A DNA stretch of 64,000 bases, taken from positions 310,001-374,000 of the forward strand of contig NZ_OY776413.1 of assembly GCF_963675585.1 (NCBI RefSeq), in the 5' to 3' direction. The notes beneath the pieces were generated by a model, which was not told the DNA's origin, made no database searches, and was given only the letters and a program-made list of their open reading frames with translations. The DNA is from an uncultured Draconibacterium sp. Lineage in GTDB: Bacteria; Bacteroidota; Bacteroidia; Bacteroidales; Prolixibacteraceae. How positions within the stretch are numbered: position 1 is the stretch's first letter; each line of letters opens with the position of its first letter. The translations under genes were made by a program, and so were the position numbers. Positions 17,792-27,146 of this stretch are shown here, one piece after another.

Positions 17792-18799
17792 ATGAATCTA
17801 CGAATTCAAATATTGTTAATTTTCTGCTTAACATTCTTTACTGTCAGAGGACAGCAAAACATCGAAGAGTGGATTAAGTTCAATGACAAAATCTATGATG
17901 GAGTTAATATGATTAAGCTTTACAAAGAGTCGGACAATAAAAGAATATTAGTTCAGAGTGTTGACTTTAATGAAAAAGGAAAAATTATTAAAGAATCCGT
18001 ATTCTGCGATTTTCTCTATGACCCATTAAATGAAATTGAGTTAACACAGTACGAATATGATTCTGGTGACACTTTATTAATTAGTCGTAAGATTTTGGAC
18101 AACCAAGGAGATATAATTAATGGAGAGAATTACTCATACGACTATAATGAAAAAGGACAATTAATTCAAAAAGGTATTACAGATATCACTGATAACGAAT
18201 TTCAAAAGGAGGTTTATACATTCAATGACAAAGGATTAATTTCCAATTTTAAAATTGAATTTTACAACCAAACTCGTGACACCGTTCTTTTCTATTTCTA
18301 TAGAAAATATGAATATGATGAATCATCAAATTTAATTAAGGAGTCTTTCGTAAATGATTCTATTATCGAACTCGAAGAAATCTATAATTACGATTCTTTG
18401 GGAAACATTATTTCTTTTACTACAAAAGGAATTCATGAATGTGGAGACGATATTGACAAATACAAGATTCAATATAACTCAAAATCAAAGCCCGATTTAG
18501 AAGAATACTGGAATGCAAACGGAGAAAATTGGGCTTTCGAGTTTGCCTATGACAACCAAGACAGACTGGATAAAAAAATAAGGAAAACTCGTTATCCAAT
18601 TAAAAAGGAAAATGAAATTAGTGAAAATAGTATTCCTCCACCTCCACCTTTTTATACTCAAGAGATGCTTGAAAAAAACTATACAAATGAAATCGAACAA
18701 TCCTTTTCATATGATATGAATAACAGATTAATAAAAGTTGTAAAAAAATATTTATGGCTTGACGATTTTTCAGAAACTTATCTAATTGAATATGAATAA
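17792..18799 (+). CDS. Cassette 10: exported YD-repeat-like protein
   Basis: A 335-residue protein with an N-terminal signal peptide (RIQILLIFCLTFFTVRG, cleavage probably near residue 20). The body contains repeated strand-turn units of the type YEYDSGDTLL, YDYNEKGQLIQK, YEYDESSNLIKE and YNYDSLGNIISF, which resemble YD (Rhs-like) repeats. Such repeats form beta-sheet shells or small propeller-like folds and are frequent in secreted Bacteroidota proteins. No toxin domain or lipobox is seen. It is the only gene of the cassette (17763-18943), and its ATG lies 29 bases after the crossover point behind a TTTTGAAA leader. Confidence 0.75.
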   Translation: MNLRIQILLIFCLTFFTVRGQQNIEEWIKFNDKIYDGVNMIKLYKESDNKRILVQSVDFNEKGKIIKESVFCDFLYDPLNEIELTQYEYDSGDTLLISRKILDNQGDIINGENYSYDYNEKGQLIQKGITDITDNEFQKEVYTFNDKGLISNFKIEFYNQTRDTVLFYFYRKYEYDESSNLIKESFVNDSIIELEEIYNYDSLGNIISFTTKGIHECGDDIDKYKIQYNSKSKPDLEEYWNANGENWAFEFAYDNQDRLDKKIRKTRYPIKKENEISENSIPPPPPFYTQEMLEKNYTNEIEQSFSYDMNNRLIKVVKKYLWLDDFSETYLIEYE

Positions 18800-18815
18800 A
18801 AATTTAAAAAACAAC

Positions 18816-18949
18816 CGTTAACACGGTACATATTGCAGGGCGGGGTTCGGTGGTACGCCAACTGCGGATTCTCGTTTCGCAGTTCCTTGTCCTACCGGAC
18901 AGGAACGCTCTCCGAAATCCACCCCGACAACATGTACCAACCGTTAGCG
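18816..18949 (+). other. attC-like site 10
   Basis: R'' CGTTAAC (18816-18822), R' GTTAGCG (18943-18949). Arms GGTACATATTGC / ACATGTACC and GGGCGGGG / CCCCGAC pair. AACCGTTAAC is the complement of the cassette start GTTAACGGTT (17762-17771). Confidence 0.87.
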
Positions 18950-18977
18950 CAAATACTAAATAGAGCACAATTGAATC

Positions 18978-21764
18978 ATGGAAAACAAAAAAGTGTTTTT
19001 TTCTATACCTGATAATCCAACTTCCAACGACAAATTGGGTTTTAGGAAATTTACAAACCAAATCTCTCAAAAACTTATATCTATTTCAGAAAATAACACA
19101 CCATTTACAATGGGAATTTATGGAGAATGGGGTGCTGGAAAAACCAGTTTTCTAAAAATGATTGAGGAAGATTTGAATTCTAGTAATGTTCAAACAGTAT
19201 GGTTTAACGCATGGAAGTATAATAAAGAGAAAGATTTATGGGCTTCACTAGTTCAGACGATGATTGTGCAAAGCAAGCTGAATGCCTCATTTTTTGAAAG
19301 GATATTCCTTAAAATAAATTTATGGATAAAGGGAGTTAGCTTATCAAAAGGATTTAATGAGCTGATTAAACAGCTAATCATAATCATTGTGAGAATTGCA
19401 TTACTACTTGGAATTTTTTATTTGGTTTTTAAAAACAAAAGCGAGTTGCTTAGCTATTCTGAATTATTCAAAAATGCCAAATTTGAGAACTTTGAATTCT
19501 GGTCAAATTCTCTTTTAATTTTATTGGCACTATTTATTGCTCAACCATTAAAACTGATACAGTTCCTTAGTAAGAATGTTAATATTGATTTTTCTAAACT
19601 TAAGCAACAAAAAACTTTTCAAGAACACGTAGCCTTAATTGATAATTTTAATACTGAATTTTATGAATTATTAAAAATAATTAGGAAAAAGAAGCCAATT
19701 ACTATTTTTATTGATGACTTAGACAGATGTTTGCCAGATAAGGCAATAGAAGTCTTTGAAGCAATAAAACTCTTCTTAGATATACCTGGTTGCATTTTCA
19801 TAATTGCATTAGATAGAAATATTGTAGAGAAGATTGTTATTTCAAAACATATTGCACTTCTTGAATCAGAAAAATTGGATTCTCACTTCGATTATAAGGA
19901 AAACTATTTGGATAAAATAATTCAGTTATCTTTTCAAATCCCGCCACTTTCGAAAGAGGAAATTAAAATTTATATCTCCCATATTATTAATGGTGAAATT
20001 CAAGAGAAAACTTCGCTAATAGAATTATTTGCAGATAATTTACCGGCAAATCCAAGACGGATTAAAAGAATTATTCAACTTTTCTATTTTCTTAAACATT
20101 TTTCAGAGATAGAAAACAATAAAATTAATGAACTTATTCTAGCTAAATTTATCATTATTCAGAATCAATTTAGAGAATTATATGATTACTGTTCTATAAA
20201 TGAAAAATTCATTTCTTATCTAGAAAACTTTGCTACAACCATTAAAACTTCTAATGAAAATGAAGTTAACCATTTAAAAGATGATAATATCGAATATTTC
20301 GAAAAGGCTGAATTTTTTATAAAAGAGAATGAAAATATCAATTTATTGTTCAATAAATATGGAGGAGAAACATTCAGAGACATTGATACCTCGTCTTATA
20401 TTTTCTTGTTGAGGACATTTGAGGAAATCGAAGAAAATAAAATGACAGATGACGTTAAAATATCCTCTAACTATTTAAATAGGTTTAATTATTTTTCATT
20501 TAGGAGAAATAATGTAAACAGAGAAATTGAACCAATATTTAGTAATACTTTATTAAATAGCATAAATCAAGGTTTAAAGAACAGTAAACGAATTCTCATA
20601 ACTGGAGGACCAGGTACAGGAAAAACCACTTTGGGAAAGTGGATATTATATAATTCAGCAATTAGATACGATAATAATATTAAAGATAACAGGATAAATC
20701 TTCCAAATTCTTTAATCCCAATAATTATACAAGCGAGGGAAATAAATAACACGAATGATTTTGAAGCTCTAGTTAGAGCTCAATTTAAAGATGTTTTTGT
20801 GAATCTTAATTTAAGAGAAAATATATCATTTCCTTATTTAGAAAAAGGTAAATCTTTAATTTTAGTGGATGGACTTGATGAAATGTTATATGAAACAAAT
20901 TCTAGTTTCATTGCACAGGTAATGGATTTTATTAATAAGTATCCCGAAAACAGATACATATTAACTTCAAGAGACTTTATTAATCTAGAATTTTCTAATT
21001 CACTTTCAACGTTTGAAATAATCAATATTAATGAGACTTATCAACAAGTGGATATTGAGCGATTCGTATCTAATTATATTCCTGATAAAAAATTATCTAG
21101 TCAATTAATGAATATAATTGACTCATCTTCTTATTTAAAAGAGTTAGCATTAAATCCTTTACTCTTGACTACTCTTGTCGAAGTTTATACTCACTATGGT
21201 AAATTACCTGAAAAAAGTACCTCTTTAATTCGTTCCTTTATCAATCTACTTATGGAGGAATGGGATAACCAAAGAAACATTAGTCGAAATCAAGTATTGC
21301 TCGCTTCTGATGAGAAATATGAATTGTTATCAGAAATTGCTTTTCATTGTAGTATTAGTTCTCGAATGGATTTTGACATTAGCTTTTTAACAAAATCTCT
21401 GTCAAATAATATTAGTAAGTCAAATTCCTCAGCCTTTATTAAGTTTCTAGTAAACTCAGGCCTTATTATCGAAATAAACAAAGGTGTTTTTAGTTTTGTA
21501 CATAAAATATTTTCCGAATATTTAACTGCTGATTATTTAATGAAACTAAATAGTTTTTCTTCGGAAATAACAAATAAATTTCATGATTCCAGTTGGTCAA
21601 ATATTTGGAGTTTAACTTTTGAACTAACAATTGACCTACCCTCTTACATTAAATATTTAAGCGAGTACCCATCTGGAATTGAATTTTTGAGAAAAATGGT
21701 CAAATCAAATAATACCAATTTTAGCGACAACATAATTAAGTTGATTAATAATTTAGATTCCTAA
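18978..21764 (+). CDS. Cassette 11: KAP-NACHT double P-loop NTPase with membrane segments
   Basis: A 928-residue protein with two NTPase modules. The N-terminal KAP-type module has Walker A GEWGAGKTS (residues 49-57), two membrane segments inserted at about 136-156 and 176-195, Walker B FIDDLDRC near 244 and a LPANPRRIKR sensor-like motif near 355. The second module is NACHT-like, with Walker A GGPGTGKTT near 541 and Walker B LILVDGLDEM near 627, followed by a 250-residue helical C-terminus. KAP ATPases and NACHT proteins are each known from anti-phage defence, so a defence role is plausible; I know of no established name for this fusion. No effector domain such as a nuclease or TIR is visible, so killing might act through the membrane segments (inference). 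It is the single gene of cassette 11 (18944-21902). Confidence 0.8.
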   Translation: MENKKVFFSIPDNPTSNDKLGFRKFTNQISQKLISISENNTPFTMGIYGEWGAGKTSFLKMIEEDLNSSNVQTVWFNAWKYNKEKDLWASLVQTMIVQSKLNASFFERIFLKINLWIKGVSLSKGFNELIKQLIIIIVRIALLLGIFYLVFKNKSELLSYSELFKNAKFENFEFWSNSLLILLALFIAQPLKLIQFLSKNVNIDFSKLKQQKTFQEHVALIDNFNTEFYELLKIIRKKKPITIFIDDLDRCLPDKAIEVFEAIKLFLDIPGCIFIIALDRNIVEKIVISKHIALLESEKLDSHFDYKENYLDKIIQLSFQIPPLSKEEIKIYISHIINGEIQEKTSLIELFADNLPANPRRIKRIIQLFYFLKHFSEIENNKINELILAKFIIIQNQFRELYDYCSINEKFISYLENFATTIKTSNENEVNHLKDDNIEYFEKAEFFIKENENINLLFNKYGGETFRDIDTSSYIFLLRTFEEIEENKMTDDVKISSNYLNRFNYFSFRRNNVNREIEPIFSNTLLNSINQGLKNSKRILITGGPGTGKTTLGKWILYNSAIRYDNNIKDNRINLPNSLIPIIIQAREINNTNDFEALVRAQFKDVFVNLNLRENISFPYLEKGKSLILVDGLDEMLYETNSSFIAQVMDFINKYPENRYILTSRDFINLEFSNSLSTFEIININETYQQVDIERFVSNYIPDKKLSSQLMNIIDSSSYLKELALNPLLLTTLVEVYTHYGKLPEKSTSLIRSFINLLMEEWDNQRNISRNQVLLASDEKYELLSEIAFHCSISSRMDFDISFLTKSLSNNISKSNSSAFIKFLVNSGLIIEINKGVFSFVHKIFSEYLTADYLMKLNSFSSEITNKFHDSSWSNIWSLTFELTIDLPSYIKYLSEYPSGIEFLRKMVKSNNTNFSDNIIKLINNLDS

Positions 21765-21778
21765 TATTAAAGTACTTG

Positions 21779-21908
21779 CGCTAACAATGTATAAAAATAA
21801 TAGCCGAAACAGTAGTAAATTCAAGGTTTTTTGCCCGCTCCAACTTTCGTGTAACTTGACAGGAAAGTGCCACGCAGTCGGCTACTATTCTTATACTCAC
21901 CGTTATGC
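21779..21908 (+). other. attC-like site 11
   Basis: R'' CGCTAAC (21779-21785), R' GTTATGC (21902-21908). Close relative of site 4 (arms TGTATAAAAATAATAGCCGA and its complement). TTGCGCTAAC complements the cassette start GTTAGCGCAA (18943-18952). Confidence 0.87.
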
Positions 21909-21931
21909 CCCATTTTGAAAAAACCGATTAA

Positions 21932-22471
21932 ATGAGTAAAAATGAGATAATATACAATTTCGCAAATCAAAGTGCTTGTGACTTAAATCAAGTTCTGATT
22001 GGAATCATTTTACTTGTTATCGGAGTAGTAATGTTCTTTGTTTTTTCAAAATATAGACCTGAAATAAAAGAAAATATTTACACTCGAGTATTTGGACATA
22101 CGAGAGAAGATTTAATTAAAAAATCCCAAATGACTCCCAAAATATTTAAAATGGTGGGAGTTATAATTTTTATTGGTGCAGTATTAATTCTCTTTCCACA
22201 GGTTAAAAATTATTTTTACACCAACCACACGCCTTTCTTTGTAGACACCGAATCAATTAACTGCAAAATAGACAGTGTGAAAACAAATAAAATCTTAAAC
22301 TCAGATTACATTTCAATTTACACGGACAATAAAAAATTTACTATACTAAAAGACAGTAGATATGTTGCATTCAGGAACTTACTAAAAAATGATTCAATCG
22401 CAATTGAATATTTTGAGGAAAATGTAAAAAATGAACCGTCGGATTTAAAGTGGAAAAAACGGTCAAAGTGA
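21932..22471 (+). pseudogene. Cassette 12 remnant: two-TM protein truncated by the insertion sequence
   Basis: A 179-codon frame with membrane segments at about residues 22-38 and 70-90 and a soluble tail; no family is recognised. Its stop codon TGA is formed by the first three bases of the IS21 element (TGACCACCC..), so the original C-terminus is lost. The cassette began GTTATGCCCC (21902-21911); the expected matching R'' ending GGGGCATAAC is not found on the other side of the insertion, so the 3' part of this cassette and its attC site are gone. Confidence 0.65.
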
Positions 22472-22572
22472 CCACCCAAGGCCGGAATAAAATGACCACC
22501 CTCGCCAGTTTAAACTGACCACCCCGTGCCGGAGCAAAGTGACCACCTGCGCCGGACTAAAGTGACCACCCA
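22469..22572 (+). repeat. Left terminal repeats of the IS21 element
   Basis: Five direct TGACCACC motifs with 23-24-bp spacing; the first one is the terminal inverted repeat. Confidence 0.85.
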
Positions 22573-22643
22573 TCAAAAGAGATTGATTTTACTTCTGTCG
22601 AAGCCATAATTTCATACTGATTTAAACAAATTAATATGAAAAC

Positions 22644-24191
22644 ATGGCTAATAAATTAATCGACATGAGTAAAGTAAGAAAAGTCATTCAGTTGCACCAT
22701 CAGGGAAAAGCAAAACAATTTATCAGTAGGTACCTGGGCCTCTCACGTAACACCGTTAAGAAGTATATCGCTCTATACAAGGTATTAAACCTTACAATTG
22801 ATGATATTGATAAAAAGAGTGATGCCGAGCTGGAAAAGATCTTTAGCAGGGATACCGAAGATGTTCTTTCCCCCAAGCTAAAAAAGGTTTATAACTTCTT
22901 TCCCTACATGGAGCGCGAACTAAAAAAGACCGGCGTTACCAAACAGCTGATGTGGGAAGAATATTATGAAAAACATCCCGATGGACTAAAACTAAGCCAG
23001 TTTAAAGCCCACTACCTGCGTTGGAGTAAAAAGGTTAACCCGGTAATGCATATGGAGCATAAAGCAGGCGATAAGATGTTTATTGACTACGCTGGCAAAA
23101 CCCTTAAAATTATCAATAAAGAAACAGGCGAGATTGAAGAGGTACAGTTTTTTGTTGCCATACTGGGGGCCAGTCAATACACCTATGCAGAAGCCTCACC
23201 GAGCCAACAAAAAGAAGACTTTATTGCTTCGGTTGAAAATGCACTGCATTTTTATGGAGGAGTTCCTGCAGCTATTGTCCCCGATAATTTAAAGTCTGCA
23301 GTAACCAAAAGCAGCCGGTTTGAACCTACCATTAACGAAACATTTATGGACTTTGCCCAACATTACGGCACAACCGTCCTTCCGGCTCGGGCTTACCGTC
23401 CCCGGGACAAGTCTCTGGCAGAAGGGGCAGTTAAGATACTGTACCAAAGAATATATCCGGCCTTGCGCGGCAAAGACTTTTACAGTTTAGAAGAGCTTAA
23501 TTGTGCAATTTGGGATGAACTGGACAAGCATAACAACAAAAAGTTAACCGGCAGGCCAACGTCCCGTTATCAATTATTCGTCGAAGACGAAAAAGGCAAG
23601 CTTACCGCATTGCCTGTAGAAAAATACGAGATTAAAGAAATAGCAATAGCCACCGTAGCCATGAACGGGCATGTGTTGCTAAGCAAAGACAAGCATTATT
23701 ACAGCGTTCCGTGTCAGTATTTAAAGAAGAAGGTTAAGCTGGTGTTTACATCAAAAACCGTTGAAATATACCATAAATACAACCGCATAGCTTTGCACAA
23801 AAGAGATGGACGTAAATACTTCTACACCACAAACAAAGACCACCTGGCAACAACACACCAGTTTGTTACCGACTGGACACCGCAGCGTTTTATCAACTGG
23901 GCAGCTTCAATTGACGAGAGTGTAAAAGAATTTATAATCAATGTGCTGGAAAGAAAACAACACCCTGAACAATCCTATAAAAGCTGTATGGGTGTATTGG
24001 CTTTTGCCAAAAAGGTGGGAGAAGAAAGGCTTGCCAATGCGTGTAAACGTGCATTGGAACATCAGGTTTACAACTACAAAATCATACAAAAGATACTGGA
24101 AAAAGGGTTGGATAAACTTGACGATGAAAAACCGGACGAACCGGAACTTCCTTTCCATAACAACATAAGGGGAGGAAAATATTACAACTGA
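22644..24191 (+). CDS. istA: IS21-family transposase IstA
   Basis: A 515-residue transposase. It has an N-terminal helix-turn-helix (FISRYLGLSRNTVKKYIALY, about residues 27-46) and an rve/DDE integrase core beginning MFIDYAGKTL, with IVPDNLKSAV and a glutamate in the SLAEGAVKILYQR segment. A basic C-terminal region of the Mu-transposase-C type follows. The gene is complete and is followed after 15 bases by istB. Confidence 0.92.
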   Translation: MANKLIDMSKVRKVIQLHHQGKAKQFISRYLGLSRNTVKKYIALYKVLNLTIDDIDKKSDAELEKIFSRDTEDVLSPKLKKVYNFFPYMERELKKTGVTKQLMWEEYYEKHPDGLKLSQFKAHYLRWSKKVNPVMHMEHKAGDKMFIDYAGKTLKIINKETGEIEEVQFFVAILGASQYTYAEASPSQQKEDFIASVENALHFYGGVPAAIVPDNLKSAVTKSSRFEPTINETFMDFAQHYGTTVLPARAYRPRDKSLAEGAVKILYQRIYPALRGKDFYSLEELNCAIWDELDKHNNKKLTGRPTSRYQLFVEDEKGKLTALPVEKYEIKEIAIATVAMNGHVLLSKDKHYYSVPCQYLKKKVKLVFTSKTVEIYHKYNRIALHKRDGRKYFYTTNKDHLATTHQFVTDWTPQRFINWAASIDESVKEFIINVLERKQHPEQSYKSCMGVLAFAKKVGEERLANACKRALEHQVYNYKIIQKILEKGLDKLDDEKPDEPELPFHNNIRGGKYYN

Positions 24192-24206
24192 TAAAGTAAA
24201 AAAACA

Positions 24207-24944
24207 ATGAACGAAGTAACATTAACACGAATGAAACAGATGAAGCTCCATGGTATGCATGGGGCTTTTAAAACAGCTGTCGAAACAGGTAAAACCGATG
24301 ATTACACCATCGACCAGTTTGTATCGATGATAACAGATGCCGAGTGGGACGATCGCAACAACCGAAAGATAGAGCGATTGATAAAAAATGCAAGGTTCCA
24401 CTATAAGGCATCCATTGAAAACGTGGTGTACGAACATACAAGAAATATCGATCGGACAAAACTGTTAAGACTGGCTGAGTGCGATTTTATTAATAAGAAC
24501 GAGAATGTGTTAATATCAGGCAGCACCGGTGCCGGCAAAAGCTACATTGCAACAGCCTTAGGGTATCAGGCCTGTATCGAGGGATACAGGGTTCTGTACT
24601 TTAACACAACCAAGCTGTTTTCTAAACTAAAAATGGCAAAAGCCGATGGATCTTATCTTAAAGAACTTGCAAAAATGGCCAGGCATCAGTTAATAATACT
24701 CGATGACTTTGGCCTGCAACCTTTAGATAGCCAAAACCGAATAGCCCTGTTAGAGTTAATTGAAGACAGGCACAATAAAGGATCAATGCTTGTAACATCA
24801 CAGCTGCCCGTTAGTAAGTGGTATGAAGTAATTGGCGAGAAAACGATTGCCGATGCCATACTCGACCGTTTAATCCATCAATCACACAGGTTTGAGCTAA
24901 TGGGCGAATCGATGAGAAAAAAACGAAACATTTATAGTGAATAA
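24207..24944 (+). CDS. istB: IS21-family helper ATPase IstB
   Basis: A 245-residue AAA+ ATPase required with IstA for transposition. It has Walker A GSTGAGKSY (residues 104-112 approximately), Walker B LIILDDFGLQPL and sensor LVTSQLP. The gene is intact, so the element could still be active. Confidence 0.92.
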   Translation: MNEVTLTRMKQMKLHGMHGAFKTAVETGKTDDYTIDQFVSMITDAEWDDRNNRKIERLIKNARFHYKASIENVVYEHTRNIDRTKLLRLAECDFINKNENVLISGSTGAGKSYIATALGYQACIEGYRVLYFNTTKLFSKLKMAKADGSYLKELAKMARHQLIILDDFGLQPLDSQNRIALLELIEDRHNKGSMLVTSQLPVSKWYEVIGEKTIADAILDRLIHQSHRFELMGESMRKKRNIYSE

Positions 24945-25009
24945 AAAACAGTAAATTTGTTGTAATCTGACAGAAGAAAAACGTTCTCTTTTTTGTTGAA
25001 AATGGTCGG

Positions 25010-25062
25010 TGGTCAATTTGCTCCGGCGTCGATGGTCAATTTAAATTGGCCTGGGGTGGTCA
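25010..25062 (-). repeat. Right terminal repeats of the IS21 element
   Basis: Three inverted GGTCA-ending copies with 24-bp spacing, the outermost being the right terminal inverted repeat. Confidence 0.8.
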
Positions 25063-25124
25063 ATTTGACTGGCGTTTCCAGTACGACATTATGATTATTC
25101 CCAATAAAATGAAAATAACAAAAA

Positions 25125-25565
25125 ATGAAAGTTAAAATTTTAATTGTAATATTCTTAATTAGTGCTTGTTGCATAACAAAAGTACAAGCACAAGAAAATG
25201 TCGATATAGATGAGATGATTGGATTCGCATGCTATTATGGAGGTGAACAATCGAAAACAGTCAAAAAGGTCACACGGAAATTAATTAATAAGAAGTATAA
25301 AAATATTGCTAAAATGTTGACTTCTGACAATAATGCAGAAAGATATATGTCCGTAATAACACTCGAGAAACTAGTTGAACTAAATAATTACAAACTTACT
25401 GAAGTTCAAAAAGAAATAATTAATGAGATAAAACAATCTAAAAAACTCGTTTCAGTTTGTTCTGGTTGTGTATATTTCAGTAAAGTTGAATTAAATACAA
25501 TGTTTAGTCCAGAGATGAAATTATTTGCTCAAAACTGGCTAAACTATTATTTTAAAGAAGAATAA
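25125..25565 (+). CDS. Cassette 13 remnant: small exported protein, unknown
   Basis: A 146-residue protein with a signal peptide (ILIVIFLISACCITKVQAQ, probable cleavage after AQA, about residue 22). The mature part is helical and charged and contains four cysteines, two in a VCSGCVYF motif. It resembles small periplasmic HEAT-like proteins only in general composition. The frame itself appears intact. The cassette that carried it should begin GTTACCACAC, to match its R'' GTGTGGTAAC, but the left end was lost at the IS21 insertion. Whatever promoter it had may now be replaced by IS-derived sequence. Confidence 0.7.
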   Translation: MKVKILIVIFLISACCITKVQAQENVDIDEMIGFACYYGGEQSKTVKKVTRKLINKKYKNIAKMLTSDNNAERYMSVITLEKLVELNNYKLTEVQKEIINEIKQSKKLVSVCSGCVYFSKVELNTMFSPEMKLFAQNWLNYYFKEE

Positions 25566-25573
25566 AAAACGTG

Positions 25574-25704
25574 TGGTAACAAGGTGCAAATTGCATAGCT
25601 GGGTTCAGTAGTGTGCGGTCTGCGGATTCTCGCAAGACCGTCATGTCCTACCGGACACTGACGCTTTCCGAAATCCGCTACGCAACTTGCACCAACCGTT
25701 ACAA
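25574..25704 (+). other. attC-like site 13
   Basis: R'' TGGTAAC (25574-25580), R' GTTACAA (25698-25704). Arms GGTGCAAATTGC and GCAACTTGCACC pair. Its complement at the cassette start is missing because of the IS21-linked deletion. Confidence 0.83.
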
Positions 25705-26680
25705 ACAATTTTGAAAAAAGAAATATTCCTAAGAAAATATCTCATTTCAAAATTGAATTTTAGTTCAGTAAAAAGTTGATAAAAAAGAAAAATTAAAAGA
25801 GTTCATTAACATAAAAAACACGGTGCTATTTTAAAGATTTTTTGAAAAAAGAAATTTTAAAAATTGGATTTTACATTAATTTTTGATTTTTAAAAAGTTA
25901 GATTTTCAGTCTGGAAAAAGATTTTTAAATAAAAAATCCGTTGGATTTTGATTAGGTTTTTACGGCGCAAGTTAAAATGAAAATCAGTGCCCAATTTTAA
26001 CCGCGCCATGAAAATTGATTTTAATGTTGGGGATTAAAACAACAAAAATTGTCGACAGAAAAAAGATTATTGTAAAATCCCTTGGATTTTGTTGAAGTTT
26101 CTTTGGCAGTTTTTCAAATTGAATTTTCAACATAATTTGACCAGGCAAAAAAAGAAATTTTTTGGGGGTTAAAACAGAAATAAAAAACAACCATAATTGA
26201 AATTGACTCGTTGAATTGAAAATTTTTAGCAATTAAAATAAAATCCTTCGGATTTTGTTTAGGCTTTTTGGCGGTAGTTTTTAATAAAGGTTCTTCCCTG
26301 ATTTAAGCAGAAATAGAAAAAAGATTTTTTTTTTGGATTTTAAAATGGAAAAACGAGAAGACAAAAACCTTTTATTTTTATGTCAAGTAAAAAAAGTTTG
26401 ATAAATTGTGCTACTATAAAAACCAAAACCAGAAAACTGATTTTTAAAGTTGGTAAAATAAAAACCAAGATTTTTGACAAACCTAAAACTTGACATTTCA
26501 CCCTCAAATAAAATCAGAAGTTTTGATTAAAAAATTGATTAAAAGAAAAAAACAGTTTGTAACAATGTGTAAATTTCAGAGCGGGGTTGGTGGTTTTCGA
26601 GCCGCGGATTCTCGCATGAACGTCACGTCCTACCGGACGCTGACGCTCACCGAAATCCGCTCCGCAACTTACACCAACCG
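25699..26680 (+). repeat. Cassette 14: 982-bp cassette without a convincing gene, copy B
   Basis: Second copy of the cassette at 10376-11357, of the same 982-base length and reading the same throughout the portions I compared, including the attC site up to the crossover G. The bases after that differ (TTATAGGG here, TTAACGCC there), which marks the cassette edge exactly. Confidence 0.85.
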
Positions 26681-26686
26681 TTATAG
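26557..26686 (+). other. attC-like site 14
   Basis: R'' TTGTAAC (26557-26563), R' GTTATAG (26680-26686). Same sequence as site 5 up to the crossover. Confidence 0.87.
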
Positions 26687-26705
26687 GGTATTTTAAAACG
26701 AGAAA

Positions 26706-27131
26706 ATGGAAACAGGTAATTCATATGTTTATTTTGCTCTTAAAGGAGATAGTTTTGACACAGACGAAGTGACAAACAGACTTGGTATTAAACCAACAGA
26801 CTCTTGGCGAAAGGGAGATAAAGGATTCTATAAATCTGCTGTCGAGTTTGCGATGTGGAGATTATCCACAGACAAAGGAAAAGAATATATACAAATTGAC
26901 AATTTAGTTGACGAAATCGTGTCTCAGTTGTACGACAAAATTGAGATTATCAATGATTTAAAAAAGCAATTTAATTTGGACTCGGTATTAGAAATTGTTT
27001 TGTACATCGATACGAACGAAGATAATTCGACACCAGCATTAGGACATGACCTGAAAACAATTGAATTTCTATACAAGACAAGCACGACAACAGACATTGA
27101 TATTTACAGATTTAATTCTGCAAGAAACTAA
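26706..27131 (+). CDS. Cassette 15, gene 1: DUF4279-like protein
   Basis: A 141-residue protein fitting the DUF4279 pattern: an N-terminal strand SYVYFALKGDSFDTDEVTNRLGIKPTDSWRKGD split by the family's typical LGI.P...W.KG spacing, then a helical segment and C-terminal strands. DUF4279 proteins are often encoded near toxin-immunity or accessory loci; their function is not known. It begins 25 bases after the crossover point and is followed 15 bases later by a second small gene in the same cassette (26681-27713). Confidence 0.78.
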   Translation: METGNSYVYFALKGDSFDTDEVTNRLGIKPTDSWRKGDKGFYKSAVEFAMWRLSTDKGKEYIQIDNLVDEIVSQLYDKIEIINDLKKQFNLDSVLEIVLYIDTNEDNSTPALGHDLKTIEFLYKTSTTTDIDIYRFNSARN

Positions 27132-27146
27132 AATTTTAAAAACCGC

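Larger units (their letters stand above)
22469..25062 (+). mobile_element. IS21-family insertion sequence
   Basis: A 2.6-kb element with istA and istB. Its left end TGACCACCCAAGGCC matches the inverted right end, whose complement reads TGACCACCCCAGGCC. The left end carries five TGACCACC repeats starting at 22469, 22493, 22516, 22540 and 22563 (23-24-bp period). The right end has three inverted copies ending at 25014, 25038 and 25062 (24-bp period); multiple transposase-binding repeats are typical of IS21. The flanks show no target-site duplication, consistent with a deletion next to the element or recombination between two copies. It interrupts the cassette array. Confidence 0.9.

Noticed and set aside
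18804-19070. Minus-strand frames (and similar ones at 27495, 27520, 28343) rich in Cys and Arg
   Set aside because: They are reverse readings of attC-like sites 10, 15 and 16, which explains why the same sequence recurs.
22460-25075. A target-site duplication flanking the IS21 element
   Set aside because: Bases left (GGTCAAAG) and right (ATTTGACT) of the element do not form a direct repeat.
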